From: Perognathus longimembris pacificus
Lineage: Eukaryota; Chordata; Mammalia; Rodentia; Heteromyidae
Length of the DNA stretch: 64,000 bases
Assembly: GCF_023159225.1 (NCBI RefSeq)
Contig: NC_063163.1
Location: 104,005,885-104,069,884, forward strand
Direction: 5' to 3'
Part shown: in pieces, positions 43,403 to 55,614 of the stretch
Layout of the letters: every line of letters starts with the position of its first letter
How positions within the stretch are numbered: position 1 is the first letter of the stretch
The notes under the pieces: model-generated
What the model was told of the DNA's origin: nothing
The model's database searches: none
Seen by the model: only the letters and a program-made list of their open reading frames with translations
Translations under genes and position numbers: made by a program

Positions 43403-43852
43403 AATGAGTCCTTGTGTCTATCATGAAAGGTGATAGCTAGTTGAGTTGGCATTCTTAGTTTTTGTTGTTGTTGTTGCTCTGACAGTACCTGAGAGAAATA
43501 ACTTAAAGAAGGAAAGATCAATTTTAGTTCCTGGTTTCAGAGATATTGTTCATCATGGTAGAGAGGACAGAACAGCTTCCATAATGGCAGTCAGGAAGCA
43601 TAGAAAGAATGCTCATGCCTAGTGGTTGTTCTCTTTTATTCTTTCTAGACCCTCAGCCTATAAGATGGTGCCACCCATATTATGCACAAGTCTTCGTGCC
43701 TTAGGTTCAACCTTGTTGGAAAAGCCCTCATAGACACATCAAAAGTGTGCTTTAGTAGTCTGTAGTGCTTTCCCAGCCAATCAAGTTAATCAAGATTAAC
43801 CTTCACACTTACGAAGTTTTCACTTTGACCATAATAAAGCTTAAATGTTGAT

Positions 43853-44074
43853 CTGGGTGCCAGTGGCTTATACCTGTAATCCTAGTTACTCAGGACATCT
43901 GAGGATTGTGGTTCAAAGCTCACCCAGGCAGAAAGTCCCTGGAACTCTTATCTGTAATCACCAAAAAGCCAGAAGTGGAGCTGTGGCTCAAGCAGTAAGA
44001 TACTAGCCATGAGCCAAAAAGCTCAGGGAGAGACCACCCAGGCCCTGAGTTCAATCCTCAGGACAGGCACAAAA
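43853..44074 (+). mobile_element. 7SL-left/Geo-right dimeric SINE
   Basis: GGGTGCCAGTGGCTTATACC, GAGCTGTGGCTCAAGCAGTA, GGCCCTGAGTTCAATCCTCA, A-rich tail. Confidence 0.9.
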
Positions 44075-44151
44075 ACAAATAAGTTGGACAGTTTTTATGT
44101 TCTCTGGTAGTGCGGACTAAGCTTGGAATTTGTAATCCTCTTGAGTAGTTT

Positions 44152-44323
44152 CTTTTTTTCTTTTTATTTGTTTATTAATTGAACACAAATTTTTTTACAA
44201 GGTGTTGTGCAAAAAGGGTACAGTTACATAGTAGGGCAGTGTGTACATTTCTTGTGATATCTTACGTCCTGTTTTTCTATCCCTTCTCTAGGTCAGGTAG
44301 ACATATATACAATATACAATGTA
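44152..44323 (-). mobile_element. 5'-truncated L1-type 3' end with 13-bp TSD
   Basis: T-rich start, CAAGGTGTTGTGCAAAAAGG, CTAGGTCAGGTAGACATATA. Perfect duplication TCTTGAGTAGTTT at 44139-44151 and 44324-44336. Same 3' end family as 19075 and 55316. Confidence 0.82.
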
Positions 44324-44336
44324 TCTTGAGTAGTTT

Positions 44337-45796
44337 TTCAGTAAGAACAATTAGTTCAGTGTCTTTTTACAATATTAGCTGTGTTTTGAATACTTTATCA
44401 AAAAGGATGAAAGCTATTGTCTCTCCTCTGAAGTACTTTTATGCACATATATGAAAAATTCCCACATAGTATATTGGGGGATTATGACCTCCCCCTTCTC
44501 CTGGGAAGATTTTATGCATCTTTAGCTGAAAGCTGACCAAGTTCCCATGGGAACACAGATAGTTAAAGCACCTTCTGAAATAGGTGTTAATCCCATGTTG
44601 GCTCCATGAGTGGTATACAAAAGTATTATTTTATTATTCTGCAGTGAATGTTTGTCTTTCCATTAATTCTGTTGACTTGATTTTTCTGTTAGATTGTTTC
44701 ATGTGTGATGGCTGCTAATATCAAACATCTGGGCATATTTTCTACACATTTCATCCTAAATCACTCTCTAGAGGTAGGTCAGAGTTAACATGGTGATTTG
44801 AGTTAAAAAAATCTGCCCGTGTTTTATTTATTTAATTAAAATATTTTGTGGGGACCAGGTCTAGTTATATGGCCCGTTGAACTTGAACTCAAGATCCTTT
44901 GACCTCAGCCTCTGAGCTGTGCCCAGCTTTCATGTAATTCTAAGGGTGCTTAATTCTTTTACTTTTGAGATATTTCATCTGTTTATACAGCTTCAAAAAG
45001 TGAGTGGATTTAAGCTTCCTGAGAAACGTAACCAAATGCTGAGATCCAGTTAATGCTGGAATTTCTCCCCCACTTATACTGGTCCCCACCCCTGACAGAT
45101 TTCTCCCCACCCTCCCACTCCCCACTCCTTTTCTCTAGCCGAAGCTCTAGTGCCGAAGCCAGAACAAATATTTTCTCCTACTATTGTCCCGTGGCTAATA
45201 TCCCACATGCTGTTAGAAAATTGCAGCAAACTGTCCCTGAGTGAGTTGAAAGTCAGGTAACTTCTGAGGATGATGTTTTGTGTTTTGTTCTCTCTTGAAT
45301 TCACACATTTTACTTTCTGTGCCTTTCTTGCCAAGTACGTTTCCTACGTGCCAAGTAAATTTGTTGAAATTTTGGTTGTTTCTATTCTTACCTGTGAGCA
45401 GCACCTTTTAGCTCACATTTTTAAAAAGCTCTTCTAACAAAACTTGGAGGAAGAAAATTAACTGGAACTTAAGACCCCAGTTTTGAGCATAATGATGTAT
45501 CTTCTTACCTATAGTGAAATAGTAATGGATTACTGATGTATAGCCAGGGCTTCTAGGGAAAGTACTCTTACTTTCAGGGAGCCTTCCCTTACATGTCTAT
45601 ATCACCCTTCCCAAAGAAGAGCTGGAATTGCATTCCAGAAAAATGTTTCTTTCCTCTTTCTTCTACAAGAGTAGAGCTGTGTAAAAGGAGGAATTATTCT
45701 TGTCAGTACTGTAGTTTGAACTTTATGGCTCTGTGCTACCTAGGCAGGGACTCTATGCCTTCAGTCCTTTTTTCTTCTGGTTATATTTTATTTTAT
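44337..45796. other. Mostly unique intronic sequence
   Basis: A reversed B1-like monomer at 44849-44932 (GGGGACCAGGTCTAGTTATA, TGAACTCAAGATCCTTTGAC). A pyrimidine-rich CCCCACC stretch near 45065-45135. No exon recognised. Confidence 0.4.
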
Positions 45797-46025
45797 TTTT
45801 GTGCCAATGTGGGCCTTGAACTCAAGGCATGGGGTTAACCTTTAGCTTTATTGTTCAAGGCTAGCACTCTACCATTCAAACCACAACTCTACTTGTGGCT
45901 TTTTGGTGGTTAATTGGAGATAATAGTCTCATAGATTTTCTTGCCTGGGCTGTTTTTGAACCTTGACCCTCAGATCTCAGCCTCCTGAGTAGCTAGGATG
46001 ACAGGACTGAACCACTGGTACCTGG
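45797..46025 (-). mobile_element. 7SL-left/Geo-right dimeric SINE
   Basis: TTTGTGCCAATGTGGGCCTT, CTCTACCATTCAAACCACAA, GTTAATTGGAGATAATAGTC, GAGTAGCTAGGATGACAGGA. Confidence 0.9.
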
Positions 46026-46029
46026 GTGC

Positions 46030-46252
46030 TCTGGTTATTTTTGAGACAGTCTCACCTTTTGCCATAGGCTGGCTTGGGCCTCAGTAGTATTTATATCTCC
46101 CTAATAGCTGGGGTGAAAGGCATATTCTATCCTGCCCAGCTTTGTTTTTTGTTGAGATGGGGGTTTTAGAAACTTTTTGCCCAGCCTGGTCTTACGACGC
46201 AATCCTCCTGATCTCTGCCTCCCAGGTAGGATGGCTACAGGGACCTGGCAAA
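46030..46252 (-). mobile_element. Two B1-like monomers in tandem
   Basis: First: TTTTTGAGACAGTCTCACCT, GCTGGCTTGGGCCTCAGTAG. Second: GTTGAGATGGGGGTTTTAGA, GCCCAGCCTGGTCTTACGAC, CTCTGCCTCCCAGGTAGGAT. Both reversed and diverged. Confidence 0.7.
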
Positions 46253-46733
46253 AAGAGAACATTGACCACAAGACTTAGTTATCTTTTTCCTATTAGAGGA
46301 TGATAATAAGATTTGTAACATAGTTTTTGGTTTTGTAGAATAGTTCCATTACTGACTTCTGAATAACCATGCACTGCCATTTCTCTTCTTCTGTTACTGT
46401 GATTTATATACGGCTAGTACAGATTGTCACTTTCCCTTCCTGTTCATTTCCAATTCTTTCCCCAACTCTCCAGCTTTATGGAGTTCTCTGTGAAAGCCTC
46501 TTTGTAGACCTCTAGAGGGAGGCAGTCTTCCTCTTCTTTTTCTGAATTTTTACCTATCTTGAAGGAGCACAGAGTTTGAGCCTCATATGACTCCTGAAAA
46601 TCATTTCCTTTTCTCTAAAAATGACAGATCTGACCTGTAACAGTATTTTTCAAAATACTGATTATCTAAAGTTCTACCAGTATCTAGATATAACAAAATT
46701 AATAGTCATTAATACAGTTAAATAAATAGTTCA

Positions 46734-46955
46734 GGGCTGGGGATATGGCCTAGTGGCAAGAGAGCTTGCCTCGTATACATGAGGCCCTGGGTTCAATTCC
46801 CCAGCACCACATATACAGAAAATGGCCAGAAGTGGCGCTGTGGCTCAAGTGGCAGAGTGCTAGCCTTGAGCAAAAGGAAACCAGGGACAGTGCTCAGGCC
46901 CTGAGTTCAAGGCCCAGGACTGGCCAAATAAATAAATAAATAAATAAATAAATAA
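46734..46955 (+). mobile_element. IDL-Geo dimeric SINE, near-consensus copy
   Basis: The cleanest sense copy here. Left monomer 46734-46813: A box TGGCCTAGTGGCAAGAG, B box GGGTTCAATTCC, end CAGCACCACATA. Right monomer 46826-46926: GTGGCGCTGTGGCTCAAGTGG, B-box-like GAGTTCAAGGCCC, end GACTGGCC. Tail (AAAT)n. The only IDL-Geo copy I found in sense orientation within the JAM3 intron. Confidence 0.95.
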
Positions 46956-49100
46956 CACTTTGCTCAGCTAAGAATTGTGTTGGGAGTGGGAGCACCTTCA
47001 TTTTGGGTTAATGGGATGATTGTGAGGTGCTCATCCCTGTCATCTTAGTGTTGGAATGGCTTCTGGGAGTATTTGGCCATGCTGTTTGACTCCAAGGGCT
47101 GTGATAGGAAGTTTTTTAGGTTTAACTATGACTGACTGCCAGTGTAAGCTCTTGTAATGCCACAGCAGTGAGAGTATGGTGGAATGACCCAGTAATGAGC
47201 TTTCTCTTGTCAAAGAGGATTGAGGATTACTTTACAAGAACATTTGAAATACCCCCAAATACTATCATGTGAAGTGTGAAACTTAGATCAAAGGTTTCCC
47301 AGATTATGAAATGAAAGAAACCTTCCTAAACAGACTACATTTGCTTTATATTTTTTATCAATTATATAATAAATGCACAATACATTTACATCATGATACA
47401 ATGTAAATATACATTTATAGTTTGTACTGATATATTACGCTAATTTAATATTTAATTATTGTAAATCTTTTTGTTGATTGCAGCTAAAGGAAAGTCTTAC
47501 TCTGGTTTTCCCCAGATAATATTACATATAGGAAAGTTGACAGAGTACCAAGCAACTAATGAACGTATCCTGTTTGTAGATTTTTTTGTTATATTGCCAG
47601 CTTCCCCCCCCCCCCCAGGGGTAATGAATTTGAATTTGGGGCCTAGTGCTTGTTAGGCAGGCTGTATATCACTTGAGCCATGCCTCAGTCCTTTTTTTGC
47701 TTTCATTTTTCTGGGTAAGGTCTTGCATTTTTGCCCAGGTTTGTCCTTATACTCCACTCTTTCTACCTACTCCTCCCTCATAGCAGGGATGGCAGGTGTG
47801 TACCACCACTCTTAGCTTGAGATTTAGCTAACTTTTTCTTGCTAACAAGATAGCCTCCAAGTCTCTGCCTCCTGGCTGCCAGATTTTAAAATGTTTCTTT
47901 CTTGCAATTTCTTACTTTACTAGGGAGGGTCTCAAAATTAGATATGCTTCAGGCTCCAGTCAGACATATCGCAATCACAGTTGTTATTAATTTATATCAT
48001 TTTGTGTTATATTGATCTACCAATGTAAATACCTAATGCAATGTGTTTTTTTAAATATGTATCTTGACTCTTTAATTAGTAACTTGGCCTCTGCTTCACT
48101 AGGAGAACAAATATGCACTTGTGAATATGAAATTATCTAAAAATGAAGAATCACTGAAAAGTAAAAATTGACAAAGCTGGCAGTACAACCACAAATCTAG
48201 AAAAACAGGAGTAGATCCAACATAATGGTATGACACATAATGGGTATGCAGGCACTTATGGCTAAGGGGGCTGTGCAGCTCAGAAGGTGAGTTTGGTCTT
48301 CAGTTGTAAGGAGAGGAGGCATTCACCACCTCCTACAGAGAGGCTAGCTAAGATTTCTATTCAAGTATATTCTAGCCTTGACAGATGGGAAACCAGAGAC
48401 TGTGCCTCAGCTTTGTATATTTCAAGTCAAGAGACCTGAGTTGCACTTTGATATCCTGTAGTTGAAAGCTAAGTAATATTCTAATACTTACGAGTGTTGC
48501 TCTATAGAAAAGAAATTACAATACTTTTCAGGATTGTTACAGAGACCAAGTGAGTTTGTATGTGAACAAAGTAAGTTTTAAAATGTTATACAAATGTGAA
48601 ATATTATCATCTCTGCTTTGCTTTCTTTTCACTGAGTTTTGAAGTTTCATCCATCTCTTGCTTCTCTTAAGACTTTTATTACAGTGTTAACTTGGAGGAG
48701 CTATCTCTATGAAAGTTTCCCTTGTGGCTTATTTTGATGAGATAGCAGATTTTAAAAATAATGTTTTTTCTAAGGTAGAAAAAATATTTTATCTAAGATA
48801 GTTTGTTGCCCCACGTTTTCCTACAAAAATAAAAATCTAGCTTTAAGTTTCATGAATAATGAGAAAACTTTCTGTAACATTCTTGGTTTTAAAAAGTAGT
48901 CCAGTGATTATTTATAGAAAAAATTAGACCTCTTATGCCTGAGGGAAATTTTCATGCATGAACTAGCAAACATCAAATAATAAGAGGTTTTAGTGGAAAT
49001 TCCAGCATACTTTAAAGTAAAAGAGCTGCCAGTATAAATCATTAGGTCTGTATTAAAAATAAACAGCTTATTAAATGAATTGCTGTTAGGAATGGATGAA
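46956..49100. other. Mostly unique, A/T-rich intronic sequence
   Basis: A 13-C run at 47606-47618 next to a reversed ID-like piece (47619-47690) and a reversed B1-like piece (47690-47822). No exon recognised. Confidence 0.4.
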
Positions 49101-49235
49101 GCTAGGCATGTGGTCCCTGTCTGTAATTGCAGCACTAGGGAGACTGAAGCAGGCCTATCACTAGTTCAAGGCCAGCCTGGGCTAGCAAGACCATCTTAAA
49201 GCAGGCACACAGATAAAAGAATAGAGGACTTTAGG
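49101..49235 (+). mobile_element. B1-like monomer
   Basis: GCTAGGCATGTGGTCCCTGT, CAGCACTAGGGAGACTGAAG, CAAGGCCAGCCTGGGCTAGC. Clear B1 order. Confidence 0.75.
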
Positions 49236-51486
49236 ACAGAAAGTGCCATGTACTAGGTAAGCCGTTCATGTTCCATGCTCTGCTTCCACCTGAGAGTTTT
49301 AGTATTGTCAAAAATATTGTCAGTGAAATGACAATTCTGAAATTAATGCACTTGTAGTGTTAGCATGAAAGACATATACTTTTCTTCTGTAAATTAGAAA
49401 AAAGTAAGGATAATATGAAAGAAAAGAAAAACACTGTTAACCCAGGAAAAATTCTATTAACTCTACCAAGTGCTTTTGTATAATACTCCAAAATTCTTCA
49501 GGAAATGCTGAAATAAGTAATATGTGTGGGCCTTAAACCAAAGCATTATGGGCATTAAATCCTGTCTTAAATTTCTCTCATAGATTACATTTATATTAAT
49601 TGTAAAGCATTCTAGGGCCTGGAAGTATTAACTTTTGCTCAATAGAGGCTCTCGATGAAGAGTAAAATCTTGGAATATGTCTTCTTATAGGCCTACCTAC
49701 ATAAGATACTTTAAAAGTTTTTTCCTTTTCCTGTAAAGGTCCTGCCAGGAAGAGCTGTCTTACAGCTCAGATCTAGCTACTCAGCAAATGGATTTATGGT
49801 CAGGAGACCCAGGTTTTGCCACCTTTGGTCCCAACAAATAATTATTTTCTTTTTGGATTAACTTTTCTACCCACAAAACATATATCCTTCTTGACTTACA
49901 AAGATCCATATATTTTGGAATTTGACAGCTGAAAGTCACTGTAAAGAGCTGTTCCTTTACCTCCACACAGTTGCTATTTGAGGCTGGATAATCCTTTGTT
50001 TTAGGCAACCATTATGTGCATTGCAGGATGTTGAGTAGTATCCCTAGCCTCTACAACCAAAAATGACTCCAAGTCTTCCTAGCACATAGCATGGTAGAGT
50101 TGGGACAGAGATCCAACCTTTTTAATGAATTCCCAGCCCAAACCCCTAGTTTCCACCTTAAACTAATTCAGTCCAATCCCATACTAAAAACAGTGGCATA
50201 TATTTAAAAGTTAAACACTAAAAGATTGACAGAGGCTCTAACAAGGCTTTAATAATGATGTACTGCCCACTTGCTCCACTTAATCACCTCTAAGCATCAG
50301 GTGCTCATTTTGAAAGGATCTATTTGCCTAAGCCCTTAAACATTACAAAATGCCTGAGCAACACCTACTAAGAGCAGTTGAAATGGATGCTTTGGGAGGA
50401 CTCAATTTGGCCTTGTCAGCTTTAGAACAACTTTAAGTTGTATGTGATGAATGGAATATTGATAAACCCAGCGAATCCCATGTTAGGGAAGAGTTCTAAT
50501 ACCCATTTGTCAAATATCTATGTGTTGCCTTAGGTTTACACTGAACTTTCTTGTATCTTCCGTTTGTACTAGATGTACTTTCCAATTTGTATATTTTAGT
50601 AAAGGCAGAATTCTACACATATAGCAAGTGACATTTAGTACATTTATGTTGGATCGTTTAATTCTATGTCTGATGTTTTATAATATATCCTAGGTTTTCA
50701 GTGTGCAAAAAATTCAAGATTGGCTAGGAAACATGAAGGAAAAGTCGTAAAAGAGGAACATGGAGTATGAAAGTTGAGTCATGAGTATGAAAAATGTCAG
50801 AAAAGAAACCTAATGTTAGGCAGGAGAGTTAAAAGCACTCAGGAAACACTGCTTTGCAGACAGGTCATGTTGTCAGAACATCTGGATGCTAGAGTACTTT
50901 CAAGCTCTTTGCCAAGGACTGTTCTGGATTTCAATGTGATGTGTCGAACAGAATTTTTACTTTGACCGCTATATAACAAAGCCATCTATCGTTTGAAAAC
51001 CCTAAACTACTGTAGTGTTGAAGACCTTTAATACTTTGCTTTAAAGATGCTTTTTTCTTTTGATCTACTGAAATCTTTGACTTTAGATGTAATTTGTTAT
51101 ATAATATGATTCTGGAAATGAATAAATTCATAATATGGAAGAGCTTGAAGTTTTAAGACTTTGAAGTTTGAAGACTATACAATACAGAATATTAGACATT
51201 TAGAGTAATTATCTGGCAATATATGTGCTTGCTGTTTTTCCATTCCTCCTCTTTATATCAAAACTTCTGAAACCAAAGAATTGTCTAAGATTCTCACAGT
51301 TTGGGCATCCATATTCTTAGTGGTACTATCTACTAGAAATGTGTTGGAATTGACAGTTAGACCTTGTAGATTGACTTAGAATTTATTGATGGGTAGGTAA
51401 AAGGTTTGAGTTGCAGCTTAGAAAGTAGGTGGAGTGGAGGGACAGAAAGTTGTCACATGATTTATAGCCAACTAAGTCTATGATCA

Positions 51487-51489
<3 letters not shown>
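49236..51489. other. Unique intronic sequence
   Basis: Over 2 kb without recognised repeats, unusual for this intron. No convincing exon. Confidence 0.4.
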
Positions 51490-51536
<47 letters not shown>

Positions 51537-51545
51537 TGTGTGTGT
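51490..51545 (+). repeat. (TG)n microsatellite
   Basis: TG units with a single GG interruption near 51530, at the tail side of a reversed SINE. Confidence 0.96.
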
Positions 51546-51722
51546 ACTGAGGCTCTAACTCAGGGCCTCCTGCTATTAGGGCTGGTGCTGTATCACCTAG
51601 GTATGCTTCCAGTTCCAAATCTCTTGGATTTGTCTGTTTGTGCTTGCTTCAAACATTGATCTTCAGATCTCAGCTTTCTGAGTAGCAAAGATTACAGGCA
51701 TGAGCCACCAGTGCATGGCTGG
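51546..51722 (-). mobile_element. 7SL-left/Geo-right SINE, diverged
   Basis: TACTGAGGCTCTAACTCAGG, GGCTGGTGCTGTATCACCTA, CTTCAGATCTCAGCTTTCTG, GATTACAGGCATGAGCCACC. Confidence 0.75.
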
Positions 51723-51964
51723 TTAACCATGTTTATGCATCTGATTTATTAGTCTTAAATCTCACTTCCTAAAGGAAGCTTTCCTTCATCTCTCAGACTT
51801 GTACCTTGTAATGTACATAGTCATAATTGATTTTGAAGAATTAAAATGTTTATGCATGCATTATAAAACCTTTCTTTTTCTCTTTCAGATTCAAAGATTA
51901 TAACCAGGGCCTCAAACATCCTAGATATGCTTAGTACTTAAGCTATACCCGTAACTCTGGAATA

Positions 51965-52090
51965 TATTAGTATACAGAGTTCATGAGAGTAGGAATTGTT
52001 TGTTTTATTGCTTAGCCCCCAGAATAGTACATGATAGGTGTTCATTATTTGTTTGAAAGAAGAGTGAATACATGAATGAACAAAGAAATA
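51965..52090 (+). mobile_element. L2 3' end
   Basis: TTCATGAGAGTAGGAATTGT, CAGAATAGTACATGATAGGTG, TTCATTATTTGTTTGAAAG, GAATACATGAATGAACAAAG: the characteristic L2 terminal order. Confidence 0.7.
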
Positions 52091-53947
52091 TCAGAGGCAA
52101 TAGTCGGATTCTTTCATATATACTGCATTTGTCAATATGCTTCTGCACCCTGGGCTTTGCCAGTTGTGGATCAAAAATATTTTAAAATAAGTTGAACATA
52201 GATAGACCACCTTATGTCATTATCCCCTAAACAGTACAGCATACTATGTAAATCACTTTTACATTGTATTGATTATTACAAGGAAGCAGAGATGATTTAA
52301 AGTGTATTTGAGAGTTATGTAGATTAAATGTCAATTTATAGAAAGGAGTTGAGTGTCTGCAGGTTTGATGTTGGCTGAAGTCCTGGAAAAAATATCACAC
52401 AGATAGCAATGTGCAAATATATGTGCTTGGTAGTGAATATCTGAAAGTCTAATGATCAATTATTTTGTCAAGAAGCGAATATCTATATTAAATGTGTTTG
52501 TTGGAGGCACTACTGTTTTTGACCAGGAAGATGGAGGTTCAGTTTACCTTCTTAGGTATCAGGATTGGAAGGTGGTTGCTGAGTCTGGTGCTCACTGGTT
52601 ATTCCCTGCTACTTTGGAATTAGTTGACAGAGTAGGGAAAGTTCTCTTGCACAAGATTACTGTTCTCTCTGTCTTTAGTCTATATTCCAACTCATAGTCC
52701 TGAAATATCTGCATCAGAACTCTTTAATACATTTAGCCAGCCAATGGTGGTAATTGCCTTTAACTGCAACACTTGTTAAGCAGATGTAGGGGCGTCATGA
52801 GTTTGAGGTTAGCCTGGGCTCCCTATCACACACAAACAACTCTTAATATATGACTCTGAGATGTACCAAGGTGTTTGCTTTTCTTGCCATGACCACAGAA
52901 ACTGAATAGGGCTTCCAACAAAAACCACCATCTTCTTCTCCGGGAAGCAAAATCAATTATCTTAGGTTGGGGCTCTTACTGCTGTCCTTTATGAAGTACT
53001 TAAGATGATAGAAGGCTGAGGAAGGTGAGTTTACAGAGGTCTCACAATCCTCCTATGACAAAAGGTTCACTTCATTACTGAATTGAGGGAAGAAGAAATT
53101 GGGTGCTATGTTGCCAAGAGTTTTCTAGTAGAAGTCGTCTTCTGTCCCTGATAGGGTCACTGCCATATCTTAACTCTAATTAGTCATTTGAAAACATGGT
53201 TAGGGCCTTTCTACTCAAGATAGGCTCAGGTTCAACTGCAGATAGACTGAATAAAATTTTCATTAAAAATAACAAAATGCCCAGTGATGCATGTCCATTA
53301 TATCATGCATGCTCTAATTGTGTGATGTGACAATTCCTGTATGATGGTGTTTGGAAACCTGGGTCTTCTCTTAGACCATGACATTTAAGAGGGTATAGAA
53401 GGTAGCTCTTGTGTAGTATAATATGTGATAACATAGCAAGTTAATGACACCATAACTTAGTGCCTCTATGGTGTTATAACTGGGATTTCTTTTGTTTCTA
53501 TTTAACTTAACATGATTTTATATTTTTGTATTAGAAGAAAACTTTCAAGATAGTCTTCTTGAAGCTGGCTGTGAGGGGACATGGCTTTCGGTGAGGTAGG
53601 AGGATGGCAAGTTCCAGGCCAATCTTTGTCTCAAGAAAATAAAGGATAAAAAAGGCAGTCTTCTTGTGCCAATACTTGTGTTTATGTATGCAAAGAGGTA
53701 CTTAGAAGATATTCCAAATGACTACTTTTTCATTGGGATTTGGACTATTTTGTTACAAAACCCGGTTTTAACAAGTAAATAATCACTATTGAGTTATTCT
53801 GCCTTCGTTTTAACAAGTAAATAAACACTATTGAGTTATTCTGCCTTCCTATTGGACTTTTTACCTGACTTGTTCAGAAAACAAACTGACAATTTTCTCA
53901 CTAAAATTTAAACTTCATTACACTCAAGAGCAAATGCACCATCTTTT
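52091..53947. other. Mostly unique intronic sequence
   Basis: Two old B1-like monomers (52738-52835; 53562-53655, GAAGCTGGCTGTGAGGGGAC then CAAGTTCCAGGCCAATCTTT) and a 42-bp tandem duplication at 53765-53848. Confidence 0.4.
53765..53848 (+). repeat. 42-bp tandem duplication
   Basis: Two adjacent copies (53765-53806, 53807-53848) beginning GTTTTAACAAGTAAATAA and ending TTCTGCCTTC, with a single mismatch. Confidence 0.95.
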
Positions 53948-54149
53948 CATTTTTGTGCCAATACCAAGACTTATGCTTAGGGTTTCTTGAAGCTTTTCTG
54001 CTCATAGCTGGCACTCTTTACTTGCGCCACACCTCAGGTGTTCATTGGAGATGGAATCTCATGGACTTCCTGCCCGGGCAGGCTTTGAGACTTTATCCTC
54101 AGATTTCAGCCCTGTGTAGCTAGGATTACATCAACCACTGGCATCCTAC
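53948..54149 (-). mobile_element. 7SL-left/Geo-right SINE, diverged
   Basis: TTTTTGTGCCAATACCAAGA, TAGCTGGCACTCTTTACTTG, TTCATTGGAGATGGAATCTC, GTGTAGCTAGGATTACATCA. Confidence 0.78.
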
Positions 54150-55297
54150 TGCATCATCTTTTCTTTACTGGACTTAAATACAACCATTTACATACGGTGT
54201 GGCCTTTAAAAGCCATTAATATGTTGAATTGTTACCAGCAGAATGAAGTCTAAGATTAGTATAAATAGAAACAGCCTGGATTTGCTGGTCAATTATCTTG
54301 TTTTTTGTTTTTTCATTCAGGTTTGAGCCTTGATTGGTAAAGTAGGCTTGTATGTGGAGGCAAGAACTTTTGTATTCTTCATTTCACTTTATCATAAATA
54401 AATCTGTTGTAGCATTATGTAGTGGTATACTTTTTATTTTAAGGCTCTTCTCAAATCTAGGGGCCAGTTTGTTCAGGCAGACACTTAAAATCTGGGCTAA
54501 ATGTACTTGTTCTTTTGCTCTCAGTCTCTTTGAAGTCTCATTCCTCTTATCCAAAAGCTGGATCTATATTTTACCCACATCTACTCTTCCTTCAAGCTAA
54601 GAATAGTTTTGTTTTGATATTTTCTGCTATCCTTTGGCTTCAAACTGATTTCTTTGGTGTTTTTGGGGTGTGCAGTTGATCACTAATGTACAGTTGTTTC
54701 CTGTAATAGAGACCAGAATTAGTTTTTATCTATGGCATAACTTTTGCTGGATGCCCACATTGTGGTTGGTACTTTCTACAACTATTCGAGAGTTAATTAC
54801 AGAAAGTAGATTGGGTTATAGAAAGGGAGGCATTATAGGGTACCAAAAAATCTAAGTTGCAAAGAATTAAAAACAAGCCTATTTCCTTTAAATAGTATTT
54901 GCTATATTCCTGACTGAGTTTCTGTTTATCTCCTAACATTTCTCTGACTTATTTTTATATTATTGGATATATTATAAGTCCTATAAAGTGGTGATTGTCT
55001 CCCTTTTGTGTTTGTTTGGAGACAAGGTCTTACCACATACTGTAGGGGAGCCTTGAGCTCACTGTGTAATTCAGGTTAGCCTCCAGTTTGCCATCTTGTT
55101 GCCTCCACTTACCAAGTTGTAGGATTATAGGCATATGCTATCATACCTAGTTTTCTTTGTTTTGTTTTTTGGGGAAGGGACTTGTTATGTAGTCTCAGCT
55201 GACCTTGAACTTACCATCATCATGTCCCAGTTTCACAAGTGTGGAACTTATGAGAGATGTACCACTACATGGGCTCAAATTTTTAAACTTTGAAATT
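54150..55297. other. Unique sequence then two reversed B1-like monomers
   Basis: 54150-55010 is unique. B1-like monomers at 55015-55155 (GGAGACAAGGTCTTACCACA) and 55165-55275 (AGGGACTTGTTATGTAGTCT) follow, both reversed and diverged. Confidence 0.5.
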
Positions 55298-55315
55298 CGT
55301 TCTTAGTTTTTTATT

Positions 55316-55518
55316 TTTATTAATTAAATTTTGTGGACAAGGTGTTGTGCAAAAGGGGTACAGTTACATAATAAGGCAGTGAGTACATTTCTTGTGATAT
55401 CTTACACCCTCGTTTTTTCTTTCCCTTCCCTAGATCAGGTAGGCATATATACAGTACCCAGTGTACCAAAATCATATACAGTAACCACGTAGCATACGAC
55501 AAAGGAGATTCACCTAGT
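55316..55518 (-). mobile_element. 5'-truncated L1-type 3' end with 18-bp TSD
   Basis: TTTATTAATTAAATTTTGTG, CAAGGTGTTGTGCAAAAGGG, CTAGATCAGGTAGGCATATA. Perfect 18-bp duplication starting CGTTCTTAG at 55298-55315 and 55519-55536. About 30 bp longer at its 5' end than the sister copies. Confidence 0.84.
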
Positions 55519-55614
55519 CGTTCTTAGTTTTTTATTCCCTGCTTTTCTTTCAACTGTAAGCGTGGCATTGAGTTGATGCTGTAGTTAAAGATTGTATGTA
55601 GGCCTTGGGCTCTT

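Noticed and set aside
46734..46813. tRNA-Ala-like A and B boxes suggesting a tRNA gene
   Set aside because: They belong to the ID-like monomer of a SINE; no cloverleaf-complete tRNA with terminator was seen, and the same sequence recurs many times.
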